Below the pieces are notes generated by a model. The model was not told the DNA's origin. It ran no database searches and worked only from the letters and a program-made list of their open reading frames with translations. A program made the position numbers and the translations under genes. From positions 62,001-126,000 of the forward strand of contig CAYLOT010000001.1 of assembly GCA_964385405.1 (NCBI GenBank): a DNA stretch of 64,000 nucleotides, written 5' to 3'. The first letter of the stretch is position 1. Each line of letters begins with the position of its first letter. This document shows, in pieces, positions 25,346 through 33,793 of this stretch. The stretch is from CAIZGX01 sp964385405 (GTDB lineage Bacteria; Bacteroidota; Bacteroidia; Flavobacteriales_D; Sanyastnellaceae).

Positions 25346-26187
25346 CACAATAAATTTAGATTGTGTTGCAGATAACTTTTTGCAAGCAGAGCAATTTTCT
25401 TTGGATTAGCAACTCGAACCCGTTCTTTTAAAATGCGTTCGCAAGGAAGCGCTTGTATTTTTAAGAATAACTTGTAGTAATATTTAAACGCAATGAGAAC
25501 ACCGAAACGCGCTTCTTTAGGAAGTTGAAGTATTCCAATGTATGCTTGCTTGAAGTCTTCATTAATCTCTTTTTCGATTGCTTTTTTAGTCGGTTCGTCG
25601 AATTGTGTCATGTCTACATTCGGGAAATAAACTCTCCCAAGTGCGTTGTAATCGGCATGTAAATCGCGAAGGAAATTGATTTTTTGAAACGCTGCGCCAA
25701 GCTTCATCGCTGATGGTTTTAGCTTTTCATATTCAGCGCGATTTCCGTTAACAAATACATGCAAACACATGAGCCCGACAACTTCAGCAGAACCGAGAAT
25801 ATACGTTTCGTATGAATCTCTATCGTGTTCTATCTGATGAAGATCCATTTCCATACTTTTCAAAAAAGTATCTACAAGTTCCCACTCGATGTTGTATTTG
25901 TGATAGGTATGTTGGAAAGAGTTTAAGATTGGATTCAAAGAAATACGCTCCTCAATGGCAAGCACGGTATCTTTTCGAAATCGTGCCATCAATTCATGTT
26001 TGTCATAATCATGAAAAGTGTCGACGATTTCATCGGCAAATCGAACGAACCCATAGATAGCGTAAATCGGATTTCGAATTTCTTTTCCGAGAGTACGAAT
26101 TCCCAAGCTGAAGCTCGTGCTGTAGGCATGCGTAGTTAGCTTACTGCAGTCATAGGAAACGTTGTCGAATAGTGGTTTACCTGTCAT
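25345..26187 (-). CDS. crtB: Phytoene synthase
   Basis: 280 residues. A squalene/phytoene synthase-fold enzyme condensing two geranylgeranyl diphosphates to phytoene. Aspartate-rich motifs are RFADEIVDTF and INFLRDLHADYNALGR. YCHVVA-type motif is not present in that exact form; the equivalent reads YILGSAEVVGLMCL. Length and motif order fit CrtB. It begins 4 nt after the crtI stop and its TGA overlaps the next ATG. The pair crtI-crtB is the usual core of the bacterial carotenoid operon. Product flow continues to CrtI. Confidence 0.94.
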   Translation of the reverse strand: MTGKPLFDNVSYDCSKLTTHAYSTSFSLGIRTLGKEIRNPIYAIYGFVRFADEIVDTFHDYDKHELMARFRKDTVLAIEERISLNPILNSFQHTYHKYNIEWELVDTFLKSMEMDLHQIEHDRDSYETYILGSAEVVGLMCLHVFVNGNRAEYEKLKPSAMKLGAAFQKINFLRDLHADYNALGRVYFPNVDMTQFDEPTKKAIEKEINEDFKQAYIGILQLPKEARFGVLIAFKYYYKLFLKIQALPCERILKERVRVANPKKIALLAKSYLQHNLNLL

Positions 26188-26191
26188 GATA

Positions 26192-27667
26192 TTATGATTG
26201 AAAAAGAAGTTTGTTCATGGTTTCGGCAGCAAGCTGTCCACTAATAATGCTCGGAGGCATACCAGGGCCAGGCACGGTAAGCTGTCCCGCATAAAACAAG
26301 TTGCTTAGTTTTTTACTTCTCATAGCTGGTTTTAAAATTGCTGTTTGTTTTAGCGTGTTTGCTAACCCGTAGGCATTGCCTTTGTAGCTATTGTATTCAG
26401 AGATGAATTCTTCGTGTGCGAAGCTTCGTTTGTAGACGATGTGTTCTCGAATAGACTCTCCAGTGCGCTTTTCCAATCGGTCGAGCATGTTTTGAAGGTA
26501 TGTGTCTCTCAACGTTTCGTCGCTTTTTAAATCTGGAGCCACGGGAACCAACAAGAAAATATTTTCACAGTTTTCAGGTGCTACTGAATCGTCTGTTTTA
26601 GAAGGAACGCAGGCGTAGAAGAGTGGCTGAGTGGGCCATTGCGGATTATCGTAGATTTCTTTCGCGTGGCGATCAAAAGGCTCGTCGAAAAACAAATTGT
26701 GATGAAGTAAATTGTTAACTCGCTTATTCACTCCCAAATAAAACAGAAGGGAAGAAGGTGACATGGTTCTTGAATTCCAATAATCTTCTGTATAACTTCT
26801 GTCCTTTGGCGCAAGCATTTTTGTTTCAACGTGGTGATAATCTGCACCAGCAATTACTGCGTCTACGTCAAAGGTTCCAGATGATGTTACGATCCGGTTT
26901 GCTTTGCCATTCATTGATTCTATTTGAAAGACAGTGCTGTTATAATGAAAGGTAACTCCGAGTTTTTTTGCAACTTTTTCCATTGCTTTTGGAATTTCGC
27001 CCATTCCATTTTTTGGGTACCACGTGCCAAGTTCAAGGTCTGCATAATTCATTAAGCTATACAAGGCGGGCGTTTTTTCGGGTTTAGCTCCCAAGAACAG
27101 AACAGGGAATTCTAACAATTGAATAATTTCCGGATGTTTGAAATATTTCCGAATGTGAGACGAAATAGAATTGAATAAGTGAATGCGAACGGCAGCTTTT
27201 AACAGTTTGAGATCAAGAAATTCTGTTGCTGAAAGCGATGGCTTCCAGACGAATTCTCCGATTCCGGTTTCATATTTATATTTCGCCTCCGAAAGAAATT
27301 TTTTCAGATTCTCTTTGCTTCCGGGCTCTAATAATTCGAGTTGATCTCCCAAAGCTTCCGTAGAAGCAGGAACGTCGAGTATTTTATTTGAAAAGTAAAC
27401 TCTGTAAGATGGATCTAATCTTTCTAGCGAATAATAATCACTTCTTTTCTCACCGTATTGTTCGAAGAATTGATCAAAAACTTCGGGCATCCAATACCAG
27501 CTTGGTCCCATATCGAAAACATATCCATCTTTCTCAAACACTCTACAACGGCCACCAGGAGTGGCGTGTTGTTCGAACACGTGGGTTTCAAAGCCCAACT
27601 GAGCCAATCGACTTGCAGCAGATAGACCTGCAAAGCCAGCACCTATAACGGCAACACGTTTTCTCAT
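26192..27667 (-). CDS. crtI: Phytoene desaturase
   Basis: 491 residues. FAD enzyme that makes lycopene from phytoene by successive desaturations. N-terminal dinucleotide motif VAVIGAGFAGLSAASRLA, then GGRCRVFEKDGYVFDMGPSW, and the C-terminal CrtI signature NLFYAGQLTVPGPGMPPSII. First gene of a six-gene minus-strand operon. Upstream 80 bp separate it from the M23 peptidase gene; TATCTTTA abuts the ATG (one base off TAnnTTTG), but this would place the start of transcription inside the gene, so I do not call it a promoter. No regulator is adjacent. Confidence 0.96.
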   Translation of the reverse strand: MRKRVAVIGAGFAGLSAASRLAQLGFETHVFEQHATPGGRCRVFEKDGYVFDMGPSWYWMPEVFDQFFEQYGEKRSDYYSLERLDPSYRVYFSNKILDVPASTEALGDQLELLEPGSKENLKKFLSEAKYKYETGIGEFVWKPSLSATEFLDLKLLKAAVRIHLFNSISSHIRKYFKHPEIIQLLEFPVLFLGAKPEKTPALYSLMNYADLELGTWYPKNGMGEIPKAMEKVAKKLGVTFHYNSTVFQIESMNGKANRIVTSSGTFDVDAVIAGADYHHVETKMLAPKDRSYTEDYWNSRTMSPSSLLFYLGVNKRVNNLLHHNLFFDEPFDRHAKEIYDNPQWPTQPLFYACVPSKTDDSVAPENCENIFLLVPVAPDLKSDETLRDTYLQNMLDRLEKRTGESIREHIVYKRSFAHEEFISEYNSYKGNAYGLANTLKQTAILKPAMRSKKLSNLFYAGQLTVPGPGMPPSIISGQLAAETMNKLLFQS

Positions 27668-27747
27668 AAAGATAAAACACCATTGTGTGCTTTTTGTTCT
27701 TGACTAACGGGAAAATTGCTAGTTGTGAGTGAAGATAGGCTTAAATT

Positions 27748-28710
27748 CTATCGAACCCTAATTTTCTGACCGATTTTTAAATTCGAAGAGGGCTTTATTT
27801 TGTTGAGTTTACACAACTTAGATACAGTGGTTCTGTTTTTTGAGGCAATAGAAGAAAGAGTATCTCCTCTTTTAACGGTATGATATTTACTGCCTGCACC
27901 ACCTTTGGAGTTATTTGCGGCCGGCGCTGCAGGGGCGGTCGTTGGAGCGTTTAGTTTTTTCTTTGTTAATTCGAACACCGGCGATTTCAAGGCCTTTTGA
28001 TTTGGCGTAATCATGTAGGCTGGATCAAATGGATTTCCAAGGTATCTCGTTTCGAAGTGCAGGTGAGCTCCGTAGGATCTTCCTGTATTTCCACCCAAGC
28101 CGAGTATTGTCCCAGCTTGCACGTATTGTCCGGGAGCTACCATTCTTGCAGACATGTGTGCGTACAAAGTCTCTAAACCGTTGGGATGTCTGACTACAAC
28201 CACATTTCCGTAGGTGTCGCTGTATTGAGAAATTCGCACCAACCCTTCGAACATGCTGTAAACAGGGTCTCCTGTGTCTAAATCTAAATCTAGTCCAGCA
28301 TGAAGTCGACCCCAACGCGGACCAAATGGTGAGGTCTGCCTTCCAATGTCAGTAGGAAAAGCAAAATCACAGGAGTCCTTTATGAGTTGGAAGAACAAAG
28401 ACGAGTCGTTGGGGAAAACCACGTTTCTCTTTTTGTGCCATATATTCTCAGTATCCCAACTTTGGTAATTGGCATAGCTTGGAATATTCAGAAGAGAATC
28501 TGCAAGGCCTTTCAAGTTGAGATTAATCTCAGGGATGTTAGGAGTCGCGTATATAGACGACTTTTTTACTTTAATGTAGTCTGAAGCGTTTGCCCAAGAT
28601 GCCGTATCGGCCATTAATTCCAGGGCAGACTCTATTGCTCCTGAGGGTTGTGCATAGGAGAAAGTGCCCAAAAGCACCAAGCAAACTATGAATAAAAGTC
28701 TCCTAAACAT
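27748..28710 (-). CDS. Secreted M23 peptidase with C-terminal LysM domain
   Basis: 320 residues from the ATG at 28710; the TTG at 28719 lies inside the promoter -7 box. A signal peptide (MFRRLLFIVCLVLLGTFSYA) is followed by a linker, then an M23 zinc endopeptidase domain (about 115-235) with the metal ligands in RLHAGLDLDLDTGDPVYS and AHLHFETRYLG, an Ala/Pro linker, and a C-terminal LysM (about 275-320, YHTVKRGDTLSSIASKN). It cuts peptide cross-bridges of peptidoglycan in the periplasm, probably for cell-wall growth or daughter separation. M23 proteins can be non-catalytic activators (EnvC/NlpD type), but here both His and Asp ligands are visible. Confidence 0.93.
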   Translation of the reverse strand: MFRRLLFIVCLVLLGTFSYAQPSGAIESALELMADTASWANASDYIKVKKSSIYATPNIPEINLNLKGLADSLLNIPSYANYQSWDTENIWHKKRNVVFPNDSSLFFQLIKDSCDFAFPTDIGRQTSPFGPRWGRLHAGLDLDLDTGDPVYSMFEGLVRISQYSDTYGNVVVVRHPNGLETLYAHMSARMVAPGQYVQAGTILGLGGNTGRSYGAHLHFETRYLGNPFDPAYMITPNQKALKSPVFELTKKKLNAPTTAPAAPAANNSKGGAGSKYHTVKRGDTLSSIASKNRTTVSKLCKLNKIKPSSNLKIGQKIRVR

Positions 28711-28716
28711 CTTGAG

Positions 28717-28745
28717 CAAAAATAAGGATTAATTTCTTAACTCAA
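28717..28745 (-). promoter_or_regulatory. Promoter of the M23/LysM gene
   Basis: On the minus strand TTG (28743-28745), 18 nt, then TATTTTTG (28717-28724), a full match to the phylum consensus. The box ends 6 nt before ATG 28710, so the mRNA is probably leaderless or has a leader of a few bases. Confidence 0.65.
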
Positions 28746-28774
28746 TTTTGACGTTAATTTCAGAGATTTGCGAA

Positions 28775-29479
28775 ATGAATAAAGTTGATTTACTTGTTAT
28801 TTCTGCTCATCCAGATGACGCTGAAATTAGTGCGGCAGGCACAATTTTAAAATCTGTAAAAGAGGGAAAGAAAGTTGCGCTTGTAGACCTAACTCAGGGC
28901 GAGAGAGGAACTCGCGGAAGTGCTGAACTTCGTATGATTGAGGCGGAAAAGGCCTCTGAGGTTATGGGCATTCATTTTAGAGAGAATTTGAAATTAGCAG
29001 ATTGTTTTTTTTCCGATACACCTGAAAATAAGATGCGGGTGATTGATGCTATTCGAAAGTACAAGCCGGAAATTGTTTTTACTAATTCACTAAGAGACAG
29101 GCATCCTGATCATGCCCGTGCAGCCAAGTTGGTGGCAGATTGTTGTTTCTATTCCGGACTTCCGAAAATTGAAACCAATTTTGAAGCTTGGCGTCCTCGT
29201 GCCGTTTATCACTTCAATCAGGATTATTACAATCGACCTGATTTTGTCATCGATATTACACCTTACATGGAACAAAAAATTGAAACGTTAAAATCTTTCT
29301 CAAGTCAGTTTTACGATCCAAATTCAGAGGAACCCATGACGCCAATTTCTGGAAAGGAATTTTTCGATTTTATAAAAGGAAGAGCCTTGGATTTCGGTCG
29401 TTATGCGGGCTATCAATACGCCGAGGCATTCGTTGCTTCGAGGCCTATGGGCATGCGTGATGTGTTCAGCTTAGACTAA
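28775..29479 (+). CDS. bshB1: N-acetylglucosaminyl-malate deacetylase
   Basis: 234 residues from ATG 28775; the longer frame begins with a TTG in the promoter region of the opposite gene. BshB1 is a zinc deacetylase that turns N-acetyl-glucosaminyl-malate into glucosaminyl-malate in bacillithiol synthesis. ISAHPDDAEISAAG holds the metal ligands HPDD; SLRDRHPDHARAAKLV holds the second His cluster; DLTQGERGTRG is the family signature. Divergent from the M23 gene. Its 3' end overlaps the convergent flippase gene by 9 nt. The other bsh genes are not in this window. Bacillithiol is the likely low-molecular-weight thiol of the cell. Confidence 0.93.
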   Translation: MNKVDLLVISAHPDDAEISAAGTILKSVKEGKKVALVDLTQGERGTRGSAELRMIEAEKASEVMGIHFRENLKLADCFFSDTPENKMRVIDAIRKYKPEIVFTNSLRDRHPDHARAAKLVADCCFYSGLPKIETNFEAWRPRAVYHFNQDYYNRPDFVIDITPYMEQKIETLKSFSSQFYDPNSEEPMTPISGKEFFDFIKGRALDFGRYAGYQYAEAFVASRPMGMRDVFSLD

Positions 29480-30667
29480 TTTTTCTTTTTGTTTCAATTT
29501 GAAATAGAGAAAAACTTGCACCAAGCATTGGGCGCAAAATGCTGCGGAAGCGGCCAAACAAGCACCGTTGATATTGTTACTGGGGATTAGAAAAATCGAG
29601 AGGCAAATCGCAACAGAAAAGCCTGAAACAGCTGAATAGAAATTGTACTGATGGAGTCCTTTTCCCGAAAATAAATGTGCAAAAGATACAGTGGCTGCAT
29701 TAGCAATTATTCCGGGTACTAGGAAGAAAAAACCTTCCTTTAAAAAAGCAATGTCGTAATCAACAAACACTGCGAGCCAATTATTCGGTACGAGCAAGAA
29801 GCAGAATGTTCCGAAAGTAGTGGTGGGAATTCCAATAATTAAATAGCGTCTGGTTAAGGAGATATGTTCTGTGAAATTTGAAGTTTGGGCAACGCGGGAA
29901 GCGAGTATAGATGATAAGCTTTTTACTACAGACCAAAGTGCTTCAGCAACATACATGAGTATTGAGAATACTCCGGCGAAGACTTTTCCTTCTGCGCTTG
30001 AATTCTCAAGAAAATATAAATAGGAACGCTGATTGCCCAGATGGAATATATTTCCAAGTTGTGCGTAACCACCGAGCTTAGCCGTTTGTTGCAAATCGTT
30101 TTTCGTTAATCCGAAGCTCATGCTTTTCCAAACATGTGCTGTGAGAAAGAATCCCACAGATGCAGTAAGTATAAACGAGAGAACCTGTCCAGAAACGAAA
30201 GCAAAAACTCCCCAATCTGTTGCTAGATAAAAACAAGCGACAAAAATCAAAGAAGAAACGGATTGTGTGAAGAGTAAAACCTGATAAGATTCAATTTTTT
30301 CTTTTCCCAATAGGATCATTTGTTGCAAAACGAAAATAGCCTGCAACGTTCCTAATAGGAGGGTGAATCCGATGAAAGGAGCGCCTAAAAGTAGGAGTAA
30401 CACGAAAGTTAAACATGCACTTATTGCTATCCATAGGAGCGAAGGAAGCGCAATTTTGTGCTCTCCAATTCGTGGAATTAAATAAATAAGGGCTCCACCG
30501 CCGATGAATTGACTTAACGTTGCGAGTATTAATATTCCAAAGTTTATGAGTGCAATTGTCCCTTGCCCTTCAACATGAACAAAATGCAAATTCATTAGCA
30601 CAAGAATCAAAGCTGAAATCAATCCGAAGACGCGATTCAATATGGAAAGGAATTCTACTCGCTTCAT
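29471..30667 (-). CDS. Polysaccharide-type flippase (MOP superfamily)
   Basis: 398 residues, about 12 membrane helices through the whole length, with no soluble domain. The pattern fits the Wzx-like branch of MOP exporters, which flip undecaprenyl-linked sugars across the inner membrane. Its start overlaps the stop of the upstream glycosyltransferase by 4 nt (ATGA), so the two form a small glycan assembly unit. The glycan (O-antigen, capsule or exopolysaccharide) cannot be told. No polymerase is adjacent. The last residues are a short basic tail (KLKQKEKLV). Confidence 0.8.
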   Translation of the reverse strand: MKRVEFLSILNRVFGLISALILVLMNLHFVHVEGQGTIALINFGILILATLSQFIGGGALIYLIPRIGEHKIALPSLLWIAISACLTFVLLLLLGAPFIGFTLLLGTLQAIFVLQQMILLGKEKIESYQVLLFTQSVSSLIFVACFYLATDWGVFAFVSGQVLSFILTASVGFFLTAHVWKSMSFGLTKNDLQQTAKLGGYAQLGNIFHLGNQRSYLYFLENSSAEGKVFAGVFSILMYVAEALWSVVKSLSSILASRVAQTSNFTEHISLTRRYLIIGIPTTTFGTFCFLLVPNNWLAVFVDYDIAFLKEGFFFLVPGIIANAATVSFAHLFSGKGLHQYNFYSAVSGFSVAICLSIFLIPSNNINGACLAASAAFCAQCLVQVFLYFKLKQKEKLV

Positions 30668-31800
30668 TTATTCGTTGCTTGCTGGTACGCGTCTATGAAT
30701 TTTTTTCCAACTGAATTGAAAGAGAAATTGTCTTCGGCATAAGCCGAAATTTCCTCACGATTAACTTCAAGAAACTCGTTATGTGACGCTGAAAATGCGC
30801 TCAAAAGTTGATCTTCATTTTTAGCGTCAATGAGTTTGTTCCATCTGGAAAAGCCCATATGCTCTGAGATTCCGCCAACACGTGTTGCAATGATGTTCAT
30901 TCCGCTTGCCATTGCTTCAATCATTACGAGAGGTAAATTTTCGTAATTACTGAAAAGCACAAACGTATGAGCGGCATTCATTTTTTCAGCAACTTCTTGT
31001 TGGTTCATTGTTCCGAAAAAAGAAATGCAGTCTTCGCGAATGAAGAGCTCAGTGCTTCTCTTTTTCCAGTATTGAATATCACCATCACCTCCGAGTTCAA
31101 GATTAACTTCTTCCACTTGATCAGAGAATTTCTTCCAAACGTTAAGAATGCCTTCTATGTTTTTGTGGTTGTTGTCTAAGTGAGAAATGTGAAGGAAAGT
31201 ATGTGTAGATTTTTTGTTTTTAATCTTGAAATATTCTGTATTCACAACATTCGGAACGATAAGAGAACGCTTGTTGAATCTGAGTTTGCGCATGGCTTGC
31301 TCGAGTTGTTGTGTAACGGGAAGAAGAAGATTTGCATGATTTGCTACAAATCGCATATAGCTGCGAATGTGTGTTGGCAAGGGGCCTCTTTCATCTGGAT
31401 GATAGCCGGTCCAGTTATCGGAAATTACAAAGGGGATTTTCCATTTCAGCTTAATGAAAAGTGCCTGCCATCCCTCGGGCCAGATCATATTCATTTGAAC
31501 GATGTCTGGCATGTTTGTGTTGAAGTTGATGTGGGCAATGCCTTTTTTTAGGGCGCGAATTCTATTTCGAAAAAGAAAGCCATTGGATGAATAGTATACC
31601 CGGACAATACGAACATGGCTCTCTTCGGTCTCTTCAATTGTAAAATTTTCAAGCATGCTATTCTTGGAAAGATAGAGCACCGTCACTTTTGCGAACAAGG
31701 CTACTGCTTCGGCATGACGTTGAACGAAATTGCCAAGAGTAGGGTGGGTTTTGCTAGGAAACCAACTGCTTAAAAAGAGGACATGAAATTGACTTTTCAC
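30664..31800 (-). CDS. Glycosyltransferase, GT4-type fold
   Basis: 378 residues from a GTG start at 31800; the frame extends to TTG codons further up (31821, 31815), but the GTG gives the typical VKSQFHVLFLSSWFPS opening and no ATG exists near it. GT-B fold: N-terminal half with SSWFPSKTHPTLGNFVQRHA, C-terminal half with FLHISHLDNNHKNIEGIL, the catalytic EX7E-like segment near FVLFSNYENLPLVMIEAMASG, and GGISEHM. It transfers a sugar from a nucleotide donor at the cytoplasmic side; the acceptor is unknown. Coupled to the flippase downstream. Confidence 0.87.
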   Translation of the reverse strand: MKSQFHVLFLSSWFPSKTHPTLGNFVQRHAEAVALFAKVTVLYLSKNSMLENFTIEETEESHVRIVRVYYSSNGFLFRNRIRALKKGIAHINFNTNMPDIVQMNMIWPEGWQALFIKLKWKIPFVISDNWTGYHPDERGPLPTHIRSYMRFVANHANLLLPVTQQLEQAMRKLRFNKRSLIVPNVVNTEYFKIKNKKSTHTFLHISHLDNNHKNIEGILNVWKKFSDQVEEVNLELGGDGDIQYWKKRSTELFIREDCISFFGTMNQQEVAEKMNAAHTFVLFSNYENLPLVMIEAMASGMNIIATRVGGISEHMGFSRWNKLIDAKNEDQLLSAFSASHNEFLEVNREEISAYAEDNFSFNSVGKKFIDAYQQATNK

Positions 31801-31838
31801 TGTTGCAAGATACAAATTCAAAAAAATACTCGGGTCTA

Positions 31839-31871
31839 TTTGTGCAAATAGAATGAATGTGTTTATCTTTG
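31839..31871 (+). promoter_or_regulatory. Promoter of tRNA-His
   Basis: TTTG (31839-31842), 21 nt, TATCTTTG (31864-31871), a perfect -7 match. The tRNA begins 13 nt after the box. Confidence 0.7.
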
Positions 31872-31884
31872 CGGCCTCTTAGAC

Positions 31885-31962
31885 GGTGGTTTTAGCTCAG
31901 TTGGTTAGAGCATCAGTTTGTGGTTCTGAGGGTCATGGGTTCGAATCCCATAAGCCACCCCA
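31885..31962 (+). tRNA. tRNA-His (anticodon GTG)
   Basis: Cloverleaf: G at -1 (31885), acceptor GTGGTTT paired with AAGCCAC, D-arm GCTC...GAGC, anticodon GTG at 31920-31922 in loop TTGTGGT, T-arm ATGGG TTCGAAT CCCAT, C73 and an encoded CCA (31960-31962). The G-1:C73 pair is diagnostic for tRNA-His. The top anticodon pair 31-39 is T-T, a mild oddity. A hairpin terminator follows. Confidence 0.97.
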
Positions 31963-31972
31963 CTAGAAAAAG

Positions 31973-31997
31973 AAAAGGTCGACTTTGTCGACCTTTT
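31973..31997. terminator. Bidirectional terminator between tRNA-His and trxB
   Basis: AAAAGGTCGAC / GTCGACCTTTT with a TTT loop, T-run on both strands. It ends the tRNA transcript (plus) and the trxB transcript (minus). Confidence 0.85.
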
Positions 31998-32016
31998 TCG
32001 TTTGTATAATTTCGGT

Positions 32017-32967
32017 TTAGTGAATTCCCTTAGATGCCAAATATCTTTCAGCGTCTAACGCTGCCATACATCCTGTTCCTGCTGCTGTAATTGCCTGACG
32101 GTAGGTTTTGTCTGCTGCATCGCCTGCAACAAATACACCTTCAACGTTTGTTTTTGATGAACCTGGTGTGTTCAAGATGTACCCGGTTTCATCTGTATTT
32201 ATGAACTCCTTGAAGACGTCTGTATTCGGCTTGTGACCAATGGCTACGAAAAAGCCTGTAATGGCTACAGTGCGACTTTCACCTGTTACCGAATTTTTGA
32301 AGATGGCACCTTCAACTCCGTCTTTACCCAAAATATCTTCTGTGGTAGAATTCCATAGTACTTCAATATTTGGAGTGTCCATTACACGGTGTTGCATAGC
32401 CTTCGATGCACGCATTTTGTCGCTTCGAACGATCATGTAAACTTTCTTACAAAGCTTAGCGAGGTACGTTGCTTCTTCAGCTGCAGTATCTCCTGCACCA
32501 ACGATTGCCACTTCTTGATTTCTATAGAAGAAACCATCACAAACGGCACAAGCACTAACACCTCCACCTAGGTTTCGCAAACGAATTTCGTTTTCAAGTC
32601 CTAACCATTTTGCTGAAGCTCCAGTTGCAATAATTACAGAATCAGCAGACACCACATGCTTTCCGTTATCAATCTCTACGTAGTGTTTACTTCCTGAAAA
32701 ATCTACTTTCGTGACCCATCCATTGCGTATGTCTGTTCCGAAACGCTTCGCTTGATTTTCTAAGTCGGCCATCATTTCTGGTCCTTTAACTCCAGAAGGA
32801 TAACCAGGGAAATTATCAACCTCAGTTGTATCCATCAATTGACCACCTGGTTGCTGACCTTGGTAGATTACCGGTTTCATGTCGGCACGAGCTGCATAGA
32901 TAGCTGCTGTGTATCCTGCGGGTCCGCTACCGATGATGAGACATTTGATGTGTTCGTTCGCTTCCAT
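32017..32967 (-). CDS. trxB: Thioredoxin reductase
   Basis: 316 residues. NADPH-dependent flavoprotein that reduces thioredoxin in the cytoplasm. FAD motif IIGSGPAGYTAAIYAA (residues 12-27), NADPH motif VAIVGAGDTAAEEA, and redox-active pair SACAVCDG (C140, C143). The usual sequence is CATC; CAVC is a common variant. C-terminal FAD-ribityl segment VFVAGDAADKTYRQAITAAGTG. Thioredoxins at 58302 (cytosolic) is a possible substrate. The -7 box TATATTTG lies 25 nt upstream, and a terminator follows the gene. It looks monocistronic. Confidence 0.96.
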   Translation of the reverse strand: MEANEHIKCLIIGSGPAGYTAAIYAARADMKPVIYQGQQPGGQLMDTTEVDNFPGYPSGVKGPEMMADLENQAKRFGTDIRNGWVTKVDFSGSKHYVEIDNGKHVVSADSVIIATGASAKWLGLENEIRLRNLGGGVSACAVCDGFFYRNQEVAIVGAGDTAAEEATYLAKLCKKVYMIVRSDKMRASKAMQHRVMDTPNIEVLWNSTTEDILGKDGVEGAIFKNSVTGESRTVAITGFFVAIGHKPNTDVFKEFINTDETGYILNTPGSSKTNVEGVFVAGDAADKTYRQAITAAGTGCMAALDAERYLASKGIH

Positions 32968-32992
32968 AGTATTCTAGTTTTTTTTGAGTGGA

Positions 32993-33000
32993 CAAATATA
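32993..33000 (-). promoter_or_regulatory. -7 box of trxB promoter
   Basis: On the minus strand TATATTTG, a full match, 25 nt before the trxB ATG. No clear -33 TTG. Confidence 0.4.
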
Positions 33001-33019
33001 GTGTGAGTGAAGTTTGACA

Positions 33020-33039
33020 CTGTGTGATTTTACACACAG
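33020..33039. terminator. Hairpin at the 3' end of the RluA-family gene
   Basis: CTGTGTG-ATTTTA-CACACAG, a 7-bp stem immediately beyond the stop of the minus-strand gene ending at 33041. No T-run follows on the minus strand, so it may be a weak or Rho-assisted terminator, or an operator for trxB. Confidence 0.45.
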
Positions 33040-33040
33040 G

Positions 33041-33793
33041 TTATTCAAAGGCTTTAATAAGGAATGCGTCCCAAAGCGGATCTTCTGGCGGTGGGGCAGA
33101 GATTACAACAGGAGTCTTCTTTACCGGGTGTGTGAATTCAATTTTTCTCGCATGAAGATGAATGCTTGCATTGTCGTTGGTGCGCTTACTTCCATACTTG
33201 ATGTCGCCTTTGATTGGACAACCGAGTTGTGATAGAGTTGCTCGAATTTGATGGTGTCTTCCTGTTTTCGGATAAACTTCTACAAACGTATAATGGTCGC
33301 CTTTTCCAACTACTTTGTAATTCAATTCCGATTCTTTTCTGTCTTTTCCCGGTTCATTGTAGAAGAAAGATTTGTTTTGTTTTTCATCTTTCCACAAATA
33401 ATTAATCACATGCCCTTCGAGCTTCGGCGGTGTATCCTGCACAACAGCCCAATACGTTTTCGAGACATCACGTGTTTTAAAATCTACCGTTAGTCTTGAA
33501 AGAGCTTTACTTGTTTTGGCATAAACCACAACACCGCTAACGGGTCTGTCTATGCGATGAATGGTTCCGCAAAAAACTTCTCCGGGCTTGTTGTATTTCT
33601 TTTTAATGTATTCCTTAATGATGTCGCTAAGAACAACGTCTCCGGTTTTATCGCCTTGGACAATATCTGAATTGCGTTTATTCACAGCAATAATGTGATT
33701 GTCTTCATACAGCACGCGAAGGTTCTCGATGGTAGTTACTTCGAGCGGTTTCTTCGGAGCACGGTCCCATTGTTTGGGCGTGTTTTTTTTCAT
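33041..33793 (-). CDS. RluA-family pseudouridine synthase
   Basis: 250 residues from ATG 33793; the codon before it is TTG. RluA/RsuA superfamily: HRIDRPVSGVVVYAKT holds the catalytic Asp (normally HRLDxxTSG), with GRHHQIRATLSQLGCPIKGDIKYG downstream. It isomerises uridine to pseudouridine in rRNA or tRNA; the target is not predictable here. The N-terminal S4 domain is absent, so this is a short RluA/TruC-like form. The ATG overlaps the panB stop (TGATG), so it is co-translated with panB. Confidence 0.88.
   Translation of the reverse strand: MKKNTPKQWDRAPKKPLEVTTIENLRVLYEDNHIIAVNKRNSDIVQGDKTGDVVLSDIIKEYIKKKYNKPGEVFCGTIHRIDRPVSGVVVYAKTSKALSRLTVDFKTRDVSKTYWAVVQDTPPKLEGHVINYLWKDEKQNKSFFYNEPGKDRKESELNYKVVGKGDHYTFVEVYPKTGRHHQIRATLSQLGCPIKGDIKYGSKRTNDNASIHLHARKIEFTHPVKKTPVVISAPPPEDPLWDAFLIKAFE

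Noticed and set aside
27660..27675. TATCTTTA at the crtI start as a promoter
   Set aside because: It overlaps the ATG, so transcription would start within the gene.
31180..31551. Plus-strand 123-codon frame
   Set aside because: Antisense to the glycosyltransferase gene; Cys-rich chance frame.
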